DNA of 38,236 nt from CAYRYU01 sp964428355 (GTDB lineage Bacteria > Muiribacteriota > Ozemobacteria > Ozemobacterales > Ozemobacteraceae): the NCBI GenBank assembly GCA_964428355.1, contig CAYRYU010000068.1:1-38236 (forward strand), read 5' to 3'. How positions within the stretch are numbered: the first letter of the stretch is position 1; the number at the start of each line of letters is the position of its first letter. Of this stretch, positions 23,115 through 31,966 are shown piece by piece. Below the pieces are notes generated by a model that saw nothing but the letters and a program-made list of their open reading frames with translations, did not search any database and was not told where the DNA came from. The translations under genes were made by a program, and so were the position numbers.

Positions 23115-26087
23115 CTATTCCAGAAGGAGGTAGGCCTCGACCTCCTGGGTCTTTCCCTTGACCTTCTTGAAGGGAAGCTTCTCCACCTTGACTTTGCCCT
23201 CCAGATTCGCGAGGGTAGCCCCGGAAAGCACCACCTGGGTTCCGGAAACGGTATGAGCCAGTGTGGCGAGCCGGGAAGCAAGGTTAACAGTATCCCCGAT
23301 CACGGTGTAATCGAGGCGGACCTGGGCCGCTCCCAGGATTCCAGCGATGACGGGGCCGGAGTTGATTCCCATCACCACATGGACCTTGGCGTCACGCAGC
23401 GCCTCCTTGACGGCCCGAACGACCGAAAGTGCCTTCAGGGCGGCCTGGTGGGTTCCCCCCAGGCGTTCGTGGTCGAAGATGACCATGATTTTATCCCCGA
23501 TGACCTTGTCGATCTCTCCGCCGAACCGTCCGATGGCGGAGTTGAATGCGGCCAGGTGGTTTCCGAGGCGGGTCATCAGGATTCCCGGATCCTCGAGCGG
23601 CCCGCTGTCGTCGAGGCCCTCGATGCTCGAGAAAAGCACGGAGACATCTCTCAGTGCCCCCTTCCGGGCGGTCTCGAGTGCCTCACCGTCCCCGACGACG
23701 CGGCGGACGGATCCAGAAACGTACGAACGCAGGAGGTTCCCCTCTTCGAGTGCCCGGGCGAGAGTGTTGAACGAGGTCGCGAGGGTTCCGAACTCGTCGT
23801 TCCGATCAAGAGCCAGGCGCGCGGCGAAGTTTCCCCTGCCCATCTCCTGCATTCCCTCGCTCAGGGTGGTCAGTGGAACGAGGACCTGGTCCCGTCCCCG
23901 TCTCGCGAGGAACACCGCCCCCGCGAGGACGAGAAGGGAGAAGAGCGTCCCTGCCCAGAACACCTGGTTTCCGAGACTTTCGAGGTCATCGGTCGTCCGG
24001 ATCGCGCCGAAAACAACCTTGGACCCGAAACGTCCCGGTGCAGCTTCGATAAGGGGTTTCCCTGGGGCGTTCAGGGCCCGTCCGCGGAACGGCTCTCCCG
24101 AAGTCTTAACCTGATCGATGAGTTGTTCCAGTGGCTTGAAGAGAGGGAGTTTTTCTGGAACTCTCAGAAAGCTCCAGTATTCGCCCATGATTCCGAGGGC
24201 GAACGCTTTGGGTTGATGAGGAAGGCGCCAGCCTCCGGTGAATTCACTCGGACGGGCTTCCCAGCTTGATCCGGATCCGAACTGGGTGGACTTCCACTCA
24301 TGCTCGATGCACCAGAGAAGGAACTCCTTTTCAATCCAGTCGGCCCAAATCCAGAGCATGAGATGCCTGGGGTATCCTCCGGGTTCCTCCGGGACCGGGA
24401 TCGTAAACATCGAGACCCGGAGCTGGTTGTTCTCGACCTTCAACAGGGAGGTCGGGGAATTGAAGCAACTGAGCAGGATGTCAGGGCCCAAGAGGTTTTT
24501 CAGAACTTCCTTGACCGTGTCCTCGGTCAACTCCTGCTTGATGGATTTTCGTCCGCCCGCATGGGGGGATGAAACCGCTGAACCGGGATAGAAGTAGGTA
24601 AGGATGTCGATGCAAAACGGTCCGAAAAGAGTCAGAAGGCTTTTGACCCCCTCCCGGCTTCCCTGGTAGGCCCATCCTCCCTGATGTCCCTCTGGCCCCA
24701 CCCAGAGAATATTCTGGAAGACCGAACGTTGGCAGAACTTGATGGAGGTTCTTCCGGAACGAGCCAGGCACTTGAGCAGCAGCGTGGTTTCCCGCGGAGA
24801 AGCCGATTCCATGAGGCGTTTCACCAGACCGGGTCTTCCCGAGAGCCTGCGGGCTTCCTCGACGAAATCCGCCTGGAGGATCAAGTTTCGGCGGTCGAGA
24901 CTTTCCAGGTCGGAATGCAGTTCCTGGGAAGCCTGGTCCCGGAGCCGTTCGCCGAACTCGAGGGCGGTTCTCCTTATCAGCGCCCGGATTCCGCCGACCG
25001 AAAGGAGAACGAGTGACAGACATGTTGCCAGGAGGGTCAGCCCCACCGATGGATACCAGCTTTTCCCCTGCTCCGAGGAGTCGTTTTTCTTCATGGTGAT
25101 AACGATTATGAACACTGGTAAAACCAGAATCAGCCCAAGGGCTCCCGAATGGGGAATCGAAGGGCGGCTGGGGCGTGGCATCACCAAAACGGCCTCCCAC
25201 AAAGGGTTGAAGTTGACGGAGCCGGAGAACACCAGCCATTCCCCGTAAACTTCGATCGGCCGCAGTTTTCCTTCAGACGAGATCCGGTTTCCGACCCAGG
25301 CGGCCAACTGGGGGTTGTCGGAGAAGGTGGGGGAAAGGAGCGGTTTGGAGCCGTCCCGAGGGAAAAAACCGGCAAGACCGGCTCCGGCAGGGTTCCGTGC
25401 GGCGATCATCCTCATTCCCAGGCGATCGTCGAGCTTTTCCATGTCGACAAGGGCACCAATTGCCATGTTCTCCAGCCGGTCGAGGAAAAGACCCTTCAGC
25501 CCGGCCGGTGTCGAGAACTCCTGCAGGAGGGAAAAAAGATCCCTGTCTTGCCCCGCCTCGACTGGAAAATGGAGCGTTTCCCGAAGGTCTTCACAGACAT
25601 CGTGGCGGGCGGACTCTCTTTCCGACTTGGGTTGAGAAATATGGGTTATCAACCGCTGGGCTTTTTCCCCTGAAAAACCGAAGCACCCCTCGGTGCACCA
25701 GGTGCCCGTTGCGGGATTCCCTTGTCCCTTCCTGGCAAAACCGGAAACGACGAGGTCATGCTTGGGAAGCCAGGGAAACAGGATGGACCGGTGCAGACCC
25801 TTGACCTCGCCGGTCCATTGCGGGAGTTTCGAAGGTCCATCGGCAAGGATGGTGGGGGTGAGATCGTTCACCTGGTTGGAGAACTCCCTGAGGGCTCCCC
25901 TGATCTGGATTTCGGGTGCGGCCTCCGACCTCATCGATGCAAGGATCGAGCGGGCCATGTCGATGACCCGGTTTTCCTCGGTTTCCCTCGAAAGGGTTCC
26001 CCATTCGACCCATTCCCAAGCTGCCAGTCCTCCGGCAAGGGCAAGGGACATCCCGAGCAGGGCAAAGACCCAGAGTTTCCGGATCAT
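23115..26087 (-). CDS. Receptor D: HAMP - class III cyclase, C2-like half
   Basis: 990 aa: TM1 about 5-25, extracytoplasmic domain 1, TM2 about 314-331, TM3 about 347-366, extracytoplasmic domain 2, TM4 about 709-728, HAMP about 728-783, cyclase domain about 812-985. The first metal Asp is absent (VSVLFSSIEG, Ser821 in its place). The rest is canonical: GGEIDKVIGD (K861, D865), DYTVIGD (T928) and VNLASRL (N935, R939). The domain thus carries purine and transition-state residues but lacks one metal ligand. ATG 26087 overlaps the stop of receptor C (ATGA) and has AAGGAGG upstream; the longer frame is an extension with no TM. Confidence 0.85.
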   Translation of the reverse strand: MIRKLWVFALLGMSLALAGGLAAWEWVEWGTLSRETEENRVIDMARSILASMRSEAAPEIQIRGALREFSNQVNDLTPTILADGPSKLPQWTGEVKGLHRSILFPWLPKHDLVVSGFARKGQGNPATGTWCTEGCFGFSGEKAQRLITHISQPKSERESARHDVCEDLRETLHFPVEAGQDRDLFSLLQEFSTPAGLKGLFLDRLENMAIGALVDMEKLDDRLGMRMIAARNPAGAGLAGFFPRDGSKPLLSPTFSDNPQLAAWVGNRISSEGKLRPIEVYGEWLVFSGSVNFNPLWEAVLVMPRPSRPSIPHSGALGLILVLPVFIIVITMKKNDSSEQGKSWYPSVGLTLLATCLSLVLLSVGGIRALIRRTALEFGERLRDQASQELHSDLESLDRRNLILQADFVEEARRLSGRPGLVKRLMESASPRETTLLLKCLARSGRTSIKFCQRSVFQNILWVGPEGHQGGWAYQGSREGVKSLLTLFGPFCIDILTYFYPGSAVSSPHAGGRKSIKQELTEDTVKEVLKNLLGPDILLSCFNSPTSLLKVENNQLRVSMFTIPVPEEPGGYPRHLMLWIWADWIEKEFLLWCIEHEWKSTQFGSGSSWEARPSEFTGGWRLPHQPKAFALGIMGEYWSFLRVPEKLPLFKPLEQLIDQVKTSGEPFRGRALNAPGKPLIEAAPGRFGSKVVFGAIRTTDDLESLGNQVFWAGTLFSLLVLAGAVFLARRGRDQVLVPLTTLSEGMQEMGRGNFAARLALDRNDEFGTLATSFNTLARALEEGNLLRSYVSGSVRRVVGDGEALETARKGALRDVSVLFSSIEGLDDSGPLEDPGILMTRLGNHLAAFNSAIGRFGGEIDKVIGDKIMVIFDHERLGGTHQAALKALSVVRAVKEALRDAKVHVVMGINSGPVIAGILGAAQVRLDYTVIGDTVNLASRLATLAHTVSGTQVVLSGATLANLEGKVKVEKLPFKKVKGKTQEVEAYLLLE

Positions 26088-29000
26088 GAGGGGGAAACCT
26101 CCTTCCCCCAGTGATCCTGGCCGGCCTTTTTCCCGAGCTCGAAAGCTTCGCCGCCTGGAAGCGCTTCGAATGTCCATTCCCCCCCCAACTCCCGGCGGAT
26201 GTTTTCCGTTACCACCACATGCGTCAGATGACCCTTCTTCGAAAGGGCTTCAAGTTTCTCGGCGGTGTTTCGGGGAGATCCGAGGACGGCGAACTCACGG
26301 CGTTCGGAAGAGCCGAACGAACCGACGACCAACGGTCCGTCGGCGATTCCTACTCCCATCCGGTACTGGAAGATTCCCGCCTTCGCCCTTTCTTCCTGGG
26401 TCGCCGCATGGCGCGTGACCATTCCGAGACCCGCCGCGACTGCCTGGTTCATCGAAACCCTGGGGTCCTCCGCGAGAAAAACCGCGACTACGGCATCTCC
26501 GATGAACTGCTCGATCTGCCCGCCCTGCTTCCGGATCTCCTCGGTCATGGTTTCCAGGTGACGGTTCAGCATTGTCACGATGTCGGGAGCGGGATATCGC
26601 TCGGTCATGGTAGTGAACTCCCGAAGGTCGGAAACAAGCACCGTTCCATGCCGGAGGGCCAGATTATCGCTCTCGGCGGCTTTTCCCATATCCTTTTCCC
26701 GGAGAGACTTGTCGAGCGTTGCGGACACGAACCGACCCAGGTGCAACCGCTCGATAAGGCCCTCGATCATGCGGTCGAATCGACGGGTGATTTCGCCCAG
26801 CTCGTCCCCCCGGTCGATTCCGACCCTGACCCCGAGATTTCCGGCGGCGAAGCTCCGCAATGCCTCCTCGATCCTGAGCAGTGGGTCCAGCAGGTGCTTT
26901 CCGATTCCAATGGAAAGCAGGACCATGACCAGCCCGAAGGTACCGAGAAGGATCGTCAACAAGGACCTTTGGACCTCGGCCCGATCGTGGATGGAATCGA
27001 GGGGAAGCTGAATCCCGCAGATGAACCCGGAAACGCGTTTGAAAGGGAACGCGATGATCGCCCCCCGACGTCGGTAGAGCATCCGGGTCCGGACCGAGTT
27101 TCCGAAGGCGGCTTCTTCCATCAGTTTTCGGACCCGAGGGGCGACTATGCGCGAAGCCCCGCCCGTCTTGATGTAGTCCAAGCCGCCGGGAACGACTGCG
27201 GCGAGGGCAAACCCCTCCCCAGCGGCTCCCGCTGGCGAGTGTTGCGGGACTCCCTCCCCAGCGGCTCCCGCTGGCGAGTGTTGCGGGACTCCCTCTTGTC
27301 CTGCCCCGCCAAAGAAATCGCAAAGGCCCTCGAGGATATGTGAAAGAAGGGCTTCCCGGGTTTGGCAGACCATGATCAATGCCATGTCAAGATGGTCGTT
27401 TCTGGATGTGAAATCGATGAACTGGAGGAAAGAGTCCGCCAGGGCCCCACCCATGAGGATGGCGCGTCTTCTGATGTTGAAGTAGTCTCCCCAGAAGCTT
27501 TTTGGGAAAGCGGCCAAAACCGCTTTCATCATGTTCTTCTGGTTGGTGGAGAGGGCTTTCTCGATCAAGCCCCTCCGGGCAGGTTCAGCCTCGATGGCGG
27601 CGTTGACGCAGAAACCGAGGAACATGTCCAGACCCTCGTGGCTGGTTTGCCCTTTGTTTCCCTCGGGTTGGAGCACGAAAGAGTCGCTGCCGAACCGGAT
27701 GACCTGGAGGTACTCCAGAGGAAGCCCGAGATTCCTGAACGTATCGAAAGTCGGCTTCATGACTTGGTCGGAGGGGTTCGGATCCAGGTTCCGAAGCATG
27801 TCCAGCCAGGGGGAGGAGGCCACGAGGTCGCGGCCTGCCCTGGAAAACCTCTGAGAAATCTTGATGGTTTCGGAATCGATGCTCTGGAGCCGCTCGAGGG
27901 TCTTGCGAATGGCTTCCGAGACCCCCCGATCGGCCCCGGCCTCGATCAGGAAGATTCCCATCTGATAAAGCACGATCAAGGGGATCGCCCCGGCAAGGAG
28001 AAAGAAGCTTCCGAACCATGCTCGCAGCGAAAGCGAATTCCCTTCCTCGAAGAGCATCTCCCTTCCCCGCCAGAAAAAGATCCCCATGCTCAGGATCACG
28101 GCGATCGTCAACCCTTTCGCAGGGTCGTCAGTGACGGCTCTCCGGGGCGTCTTGCCCACCACCCAGATTTCGTATGGAAACTCACCCGATACCCCATCCC
28201 GGACCAGAAGAACCCCGGGTTCAGGCTCAACGGGTTTTCCTACGGGTGCGAAGTCATCCCGGTTTTTCCATTCCCGTCTCCAGCGTCGGATGAAGGTTTT
28301 GATCGAAGAGGGGGCGGGACGAATCCCGGGGAGGATCTTTCGGGTGCTCCTTCGGCCGATGGGAACCAGGAATGTGTAAATCCGCCTGGAATTTCCGCTT
28401 TCCACTTCTCTCAAGGCTGTCTGAAGCCCAAGTGAAGAGCTGGTTGCACGAACCGGAAAGAAAGCGATGAAGACCAGTTTCGAATTCCCGGGAAGGGGGA
28501 ATGAATCCCAGATGAAGAAGGAGTGCTTTCCCTCCGATGAGCAGCGGGTGAGCTTGCCTTTCCGGCGGTCCCTGAGGAAGTCGAAATTCAGGGTTCGGCC
28601 GAAAAAACCTGCCACACGACGATTGAGGGCGGATCTTTCATGGGGTGGAATGTTCTTCCGGCCCAGGCTTTGAAGGATCGCGGAGAGGATCCGGATTCCA
28701 TTCGGAGGGTTTCCCACGACCACGTTCAAAGTCCCGGGGCCGGAATCGGAAACCTCGATGGCGAGAAGACTCGTTTCCTGTGGTCGGTGGGTCTTGGGGA
28801 TGACACTCCTGAAAAGGCCCCGAAGGATCGAAGATGTTGCGCTTGCGTTGCGGGTGTGTTCCGGTGTTGATGAACATTTGTCCGCAGCCAGTTCCCGGAA
28901 GTCATGTATGAAACGGTCGATCTGGGCGGCGAAGGTGTAGTTTCCGCGGAAATTTTCGATGCGACCGAGAACATCCTGCCGCCAGTCGTCGGCCCTCCGG

Positions 29001-29131
29001 GTTGCCTCGAGAGCTTCGCTTTGCCGGCAATGCAGGTTCCAGATAAGGACGGGGAGCATTACAATTGTGAGGAATCCCGAAAGGGAAAGAAGACGCCCAA
29101 TGCCTGAAGAAGGCGGCGATGAAGGCTGCAT
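26084..29131 (-). CDS. Receptor C: HAMP - class III cyclase, C1-like half
   Basis: 1015 aa: TM1 about 13-32, extracytoplasmic domain 1, TM2 about 338-354, TM3 about 371-393 (GAIPLI), extracytoplasmic domain 2 (to about 720), TM4 about 722-744, HAMP about 745-800, cyclase domain about 828-985. Both metal aspartates are present: VSDLREFT (D835) and FIGDA (D879). Substrate-side residues are altered: Gln875 where Lys is usual, Ala948 where Asp/Thr is usual, Asn955 kept and Arg replaced by Lys959. Residues 614-639 are two copies of a 13-residue repeat (GVPQHSPAGAAGE) from a 39-nt tandem repeat. It is the first gene of the C/D operon with an extended -10 9 nt from its ATG. Confidence 0.85.
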   Translation of the reverse strand: MQPSSPPSSGIGRLLSLSGFLTIVMLPVLIWNLHCRQSEALEATRRADDWRQDVLGRIENFRGNYTFAAQIDRFIHDFRELAADKCSSTPEHTRNASATSSILRGLFRSVIPKTHRPQETSLLAIEVSDSGPGTLNVVVGNPPNGIRILSAILQSLGRKNIPPHERSALNRRVAGFFGRTLNFDFLRDRRKGKLTRCSSEGKHSFFIWDSFPLPGNSKLVFIAFFPVRATSSSLGLQTALREVESGNSRRIYTFLVPIGRRSTRKILPGIRPAPSSIKTFIRRWRREWKNRDDFAPVGKPVEPEPGVLLVRDGVSGEFPYEIWVVGKTPRRAVTDDPAKGLTIAVILSMGIFFWRGREMLFEEGNSLSLRAWFGSFFLLAGAIPLIVLYQMGIFLIEAGADRGVSEAIRKTLERLQSIDSETIKISQRFSRAGRDLVASSPWLDMLRNLDPNPSDQVMKPTFDTFRNLGLPLEYLQVIRFGSDSFVLQPEGNKGQTSHEGLDMFLGFCVNAAIEAEPARRGLIEKALSTNQKNMMKAVLAAFPKSFWGDYFNIRRRAILMGGALADSFLQFIDFTSRNDHLDMALIMVCQTREALLSHILEGLCDFFGGAGQEGVPQHSPAGAAGEGVPQHSPAGAAGEGFALAAVVPGGLDYIKTGGASRIVAPRVRKLMEEAAFGNSVRTRMLYRRRGAIIAFPFKRVSGFICGIQLPLDSIHDRAEVQRSLLTILLGTFGLVMVLLSIGIGKHLLDPLLRIEEALRSFAAGNLGVRVGIDRGDELGEITRRFDRMIEGLIERLHLGRFVSATLDKSLREKDMGKAAESDNLALRHGTVLVSDLREFTTMTERYPAPDIVTMLNRHLETMTEEIRKQGGQIEQFIGDAVVAVFLAEDPRVSMNQAVAAGLGMVTRHAATQEERAKAGIFQYRMGVGIADGPLVVGSFGSSERREFAVLGSPRNTAEKLEALSKKGHLTHVVVTENIRRELGGEWTFEALPGGEAFELGKKAGQDHWGKEVSPS
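27215..27292. repeat. 39-nt tandem repeat, two units, in receptor C
   Basis: Two identical 39-nt units (27215-27253 and 27254-27292), each starting CTCCCCAGCGGC and containing GGCGAGTGTTGCGGG; a 7-bp palindrome CCAGCGG-ctc-CCGCTGG is inside. In frame (13 codons). Homologous in length and core to the array at 32783-32860. Confidence 0.9.
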
Positions 29132-29140
29132 GGTCCAATC

Positions 29141-29149
29141 TTTATATCA
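29141..29149 (-). promoter_or_regulatory. Extended -10 for receptor C
   Basis: Minus strand: TG, A, TATAAA (29149-29141), then nine bases, then ATG 29131. Leader of zero to about three bases expected; no Shine-Dalgarno. Confidence 0.5.
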
Positions 29150-29151
29150 CA

Positions 29152-29257
29152 GGGGGGGACCAGGAGCTAGGGAGTATAGGCCAGGGGTCAGGGACCAGGA
29201 GCTGGGGAATAGGTGCCAGGAGCTTGGGAGTAGGGACCAGGGAATAGGGAGCAGGGG
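29152..29257. repeat. G-rich degenerate tandem repeat with G-quadruplex motif
   Basis: Repeats of the form GGGACCAGGAGCTGGGG and variants. At 29226-29257 five G3-4 runs are separated by 4-nt loops (AGTA, ACCA, AATA, AGCA), a textbook quadruplex motif on the plus strand. It lies between divergent genes, directly behind the receptor C promoter. Confidence 0.75.
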
Positions 29258-29392
29258 TTGACGGAATACTGCCGGGGTTTCGCCGGGAATTCGTCGGTTC
29301 CTCCCAAAAAAGGTGGCTGCAAGAGCCTGCCATCCGCTCCCTTCCCTGGCACGCGAAATGCTTGTTTCCCCTTGGGGAAGGGAGGTCGGGGC

Positions 29393-30469
29393 ATGCGCGG
29401 TTCCAGGTTCCTGTTGCTGGCGATCCTGCTGGTTTTCGGGCACATTCACCCCGTCGTGGGGCTCGTGGCCACGTCAACCACCTCATCCCCCACCGCGACC
29501 GGGACTCCCGGGGCAACCTTCACCCTGCCCATCTCCGGCCGGGTGACCGCCACGATCAAGCCCTTTCCCTGGTCCGGTTATTATTGGCCCCAGGATGGGC
29601 ACCCCCTCTCGCGGGTCCTTTCGAAATACGACAAGTTCGTGACCGGGCGGACAGGGGCTAATCCCGGTGCTGCGGCATGGGAACGCCGATATCACGACTC
29701 CGAGATCGAATGGGCCGGCCACTGCAACGGCTGGTCTGCCGCCTCCGTTCTCCACCCCGAACCTCGCGCTCCCCGAACCGTCGATGGGATAACCTTTTCG
29801 ATCGGTGATCAGAAGGGGCTGTTGTCCGAACAATACATGGATTGCTACTACAAATTCTTCGGGACCCGCGCGAACAAAAGTTCCCCCGTGGATCCCGACA
29901 TCCTTCCCCATCATTTCCACCGAATCCTCCTCGAGTTCATGAAGGAGAAGAAGCTGGCTATCGTCGTCGATATCGACGCCGGGTCCCCCGTCTGGAACTA
30001 CCCCGTCTACGCCTTCGACACCAACTGGACGGTGAGCCCCGATCGCACGAGGGCCGACGTCACCACCCAACTCTACCTTGTCCAGAACGATGTGAAGGCT
30101 GATTTCGTGGGCACCAAGGGGTTCGTGAAGACCTACCGGTATTCCCTCTTCCTGAATCCCGCCGGTGAAGTAACGGGAGGAAGCTGGGCGAAGGGTACCG
30201 GCCGCCAACACCCCGATTTCATATGGGTTCCGGTAGCCGATTGCCCCGCGGGAAGCTGGGAAAACCCCAACCTCGATCCCGCGATGGTGCGCGCGATCCT
30301 GGGGCTCCCCGAACCTCCGCCCCCGGCGACGGGAACCCCCGCCTCCACGCCGACCGGGCCGGCATCGGTCACCGCGACCATCATGGCTTCCATCCAGACG
30401 GTTGGAACCGGGGACCCCTTCGAATCGGTCCTGCGTGAAGCCGGCCTGGACCCGGAAACCCTTTTCTGA
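29393..30469 (+). CDS. Secreted transglutaminase-elicitor-like protein
   Basis: 358 aa. Signal peptide about 1-23, a Thr/Ser/Pro linker, then a globular domain with PFPWSGYYWPQDG, LSKYDK, WAGHCNGWSAASVL (candidate nucleophile Cys111), DGITFSIGDQKGLLSEQY and SPVWNYPVYAFD. This order recalls the transglutaminase-elicitor family, Cys-protease-fold enzymes that crosslink or deamidate proteins. The assignment is from motif memory. The C-terminus is Pro/Thr-rich. ATG 29393 has GGGAGG about 7 nt upstream; the frame is open to 29258 but has no signal peptide there. Confidence 0.6.
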   Translation: MRGSRFLLLAILLVFGHIHPVVGLVATSTTSSPTATGTPGATFTLPISGRVTATIKPFPWSGYYWPQDGHPLSRVLSKYDKFVTGRTGANPGAAAWERRYHDSEIEWAGHCNGWSAASVLHPEPRAPRTVDGITFSIGDQKGLLSEQYMDCYYKFFGTRANKSSPVDPDILPHHFHRILLEFMKEKKLAIVVDIDAGSPVWNYPVYAFDTNWTVSPDRTRADVTTQLYLVQNDVKADFVGTKGFVKTYRYSLFLNPAGEVTGGSWAKGTGRQHPDFIWVPVADCPAGSWENPNLDPAMVRAILGLPEPPPPATGTPASTPTGPASVTATIMASIQTVGTGDPFESVLREAGLDPETLF

Positions 30470-30513
30470 GCGACCCGGTAGCGGGCAGTTTCAACCCCCG
30501 GGAGGGCGGGGTG

Positions 30514-30522
30514 TGATATCCT
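30514..30522 (+). promoter_or_regulatory. Extended -10 for a leaderless transcript (30529 gene)
   Basis: TG, A, TATCCT, then six bases, then ATG 30529; no Shine-Dalgarno. Confidence 0.5.
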
Positions 30523-30528
30523 TCCTGC

Positions 30529-31932
30529 ATGAAGGGTCCATGGGCGCCGGGAGCATCGCTTCTAATACTCTTCTGCGTCCTCTTTTGTCCGGGGTTGGGG
30601 GCTTCGCCTGCCCAGGATCCTGCCAGCATCGGTCCGGTGGCAATGGGGCCCTGGAGGATGAGCGACTGGATGACCGCCACCAGTGCAGCCGCGTTCGTTT
30701 CGGATCAGCGGAATCTCGGCGTTGGCACGCTTTCCGAGGTGTTTCCTTCCACAACGCTTTTTCCCGTCCTTTTCCCTGAGGCACCAGATCCCGGAGCTTT
30801 CCAATTTCTGGGAGACGCCCGGGGAACCGAGGAAGACCCCTGGACCGTTTTCATCGCCACCCGGATCCAGGTACCGGCATCGTTCGATGCGAACATCTTC
30901 TTTGGCGCCGATGACCGGCTCCAGATCTGGCTCGATGGGAACCCGCTCGTGCGTTGCGTTCACCAGGAGGCTTGTCGCGGGCGGCAGAGGGTTCTGGCGG
31001 TATCCCTCGGCAAAGGACCCCATTCGATAGTTCTTGGCCTGACCAACATCGCAGGACCTGCCGGATTCCAGTTCCGTTTCGAACCGGTTGGTGATCTGCC
31101 GGCCCAGGGTTCGCGCTTCCGGGAGAACCTGAAGGATTTCTTCCGGAAGAGTTCACTTGTCACCCTATTGCGGATTGCCGAACGGATCGAGTCTTTTCCC
31201 GATGTCACGGGGACGTTCTTCCTTTCCCTTCCACCCTTCCTGGAATCAGGCATTCACGACCCTGTTTCGATTGTCGCCAGCTTCGGAGAGCATTTTTCGC
31301 GGTCTGACCCTGGGGACTTTTCCCCCGAGGTGTATCGGTTCCTCGAACTGGCCGACGGCATCGGGTTTCTGGCCGAGCTGCGGACGATGCTAACCACTGA
31401 AATCGCTCATCGGATGCCGGGCCAGACAAGGCGGAATGAGCTGCTGGGGAGAACCTGGTACGAAGGACGGTTCAGGGAAGCGGAGGCACGGGCGGTCGTC
31501 GAAAGCATCCTTTCCCCCGGTTTGCCCTTCCCCTGGATGATCCGGTGTTGGTGCCGGTGCTTGAAATACGATGTCGGAAATGCCCTGGAAGCACAGTGGC
31601 TGGTCGATCGGGATGTGAAAACAGCTCTCAGACTGCATCCAGACGATCCGGACCTGATTTTTTTCGCCGGTCGGTGGGGCAGGCTTACCAGGAGCAGGGA
31701 ATCCTGGATTCCGGAGCGGACCGGAACCTCCACCTTCCAGGTTCCCGGGGGCGGCCTTCTGGAACTCAGGGAAGCCTTCCGTAGGGCTCCCGGTTCAACT
31801 CTCATCCCCGGGTGGCTCGCGGATGTCGAATCGGACATCGGGACACCAAAAGCGGCCCGTGATGCGTTCGATGCGGGGATCCGAAACGACCGCGAACACC
31901 TTTCATTCTGGTTGAGACGGTCGAGCCGCTGA
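30529..31932 (+). CDS. Secreted protein with PA14-like domain and helical C-terminus
   Basis: 467 aa. Signal peptide about 1-24 (ends LGASPA). Residues about 30-190 form a beta-rich domain with FFGADDRLQIWLDGNPLV and GPHSIVLGLTN, the pattern of PA14/GLEYA-like domains, which often bind carbohydrates. The rest is alpha-helical, TPR-like, with many Arg/Glu. No catalytic motif. It ends 34 nt before receptor E, which has its own promoter box, so the two may be co-regulated without being one cistron. Confidence 0.65.
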   Translation: MKGPWAPGASLLILFCVLFCPGLGASPAQDPASIGPVAMGPWRMSDWMTATSAAAFVSDQRNLGVGTLSEVFPSTTLFPVLFPEAPDPGAFQFLGDARGTEEDPWTVFIATRIQVPASFDANIFFGADDRLQIWLDGNPLVRCVHQEACRGRQRVLAVSLGKGPHSIVLGLTNIAGPAGFQFRFEPVGDLPAQGSRFRENLKDFFRKSSLVTLLRIAERIESFPDVTGTFFLSLPPFLESGIHDPVSIVASFGEHFSRSDPGDFSPEVYRFLELADGIGFLAELRTMLTTEIAHRMPGQTRRNELLGRTWYEGRFREAEARAVVESILSPGLPFPWMIRCWCRCLKYDVGNALEAQWLVDRDVKTALRLHPDDPDLIFFAGRWGRLTRSRESWIPERTGTSTFQVPGGGLLELREAFRRAPGSTLIPGWLADVESDIGTPKAARDAFDAGIRNDREHLSFWLRRSSR

Positions 31933-31951
31933 GGTCCGAGGATTGCCGGTG

Positions 31952-31960
31952 TGATATCAT
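31952..31960 (+). promoter_or_regulatory. Extended -10 for a leaderless transcript (receptor E)
   Basis: TG, A, TATCAT, then six bases, then ATG 31967; no Shine-Dalgarno. Nearly identical to the box before receptor A. Confidence 0.55.
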
Positions 31961-31966
31961 GCCGCC

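Noticed and set aside
27215..27292. CRISPR-like repeats
   Set aside because: Units are directly abutting with no spacers and lie inside a reading frame.
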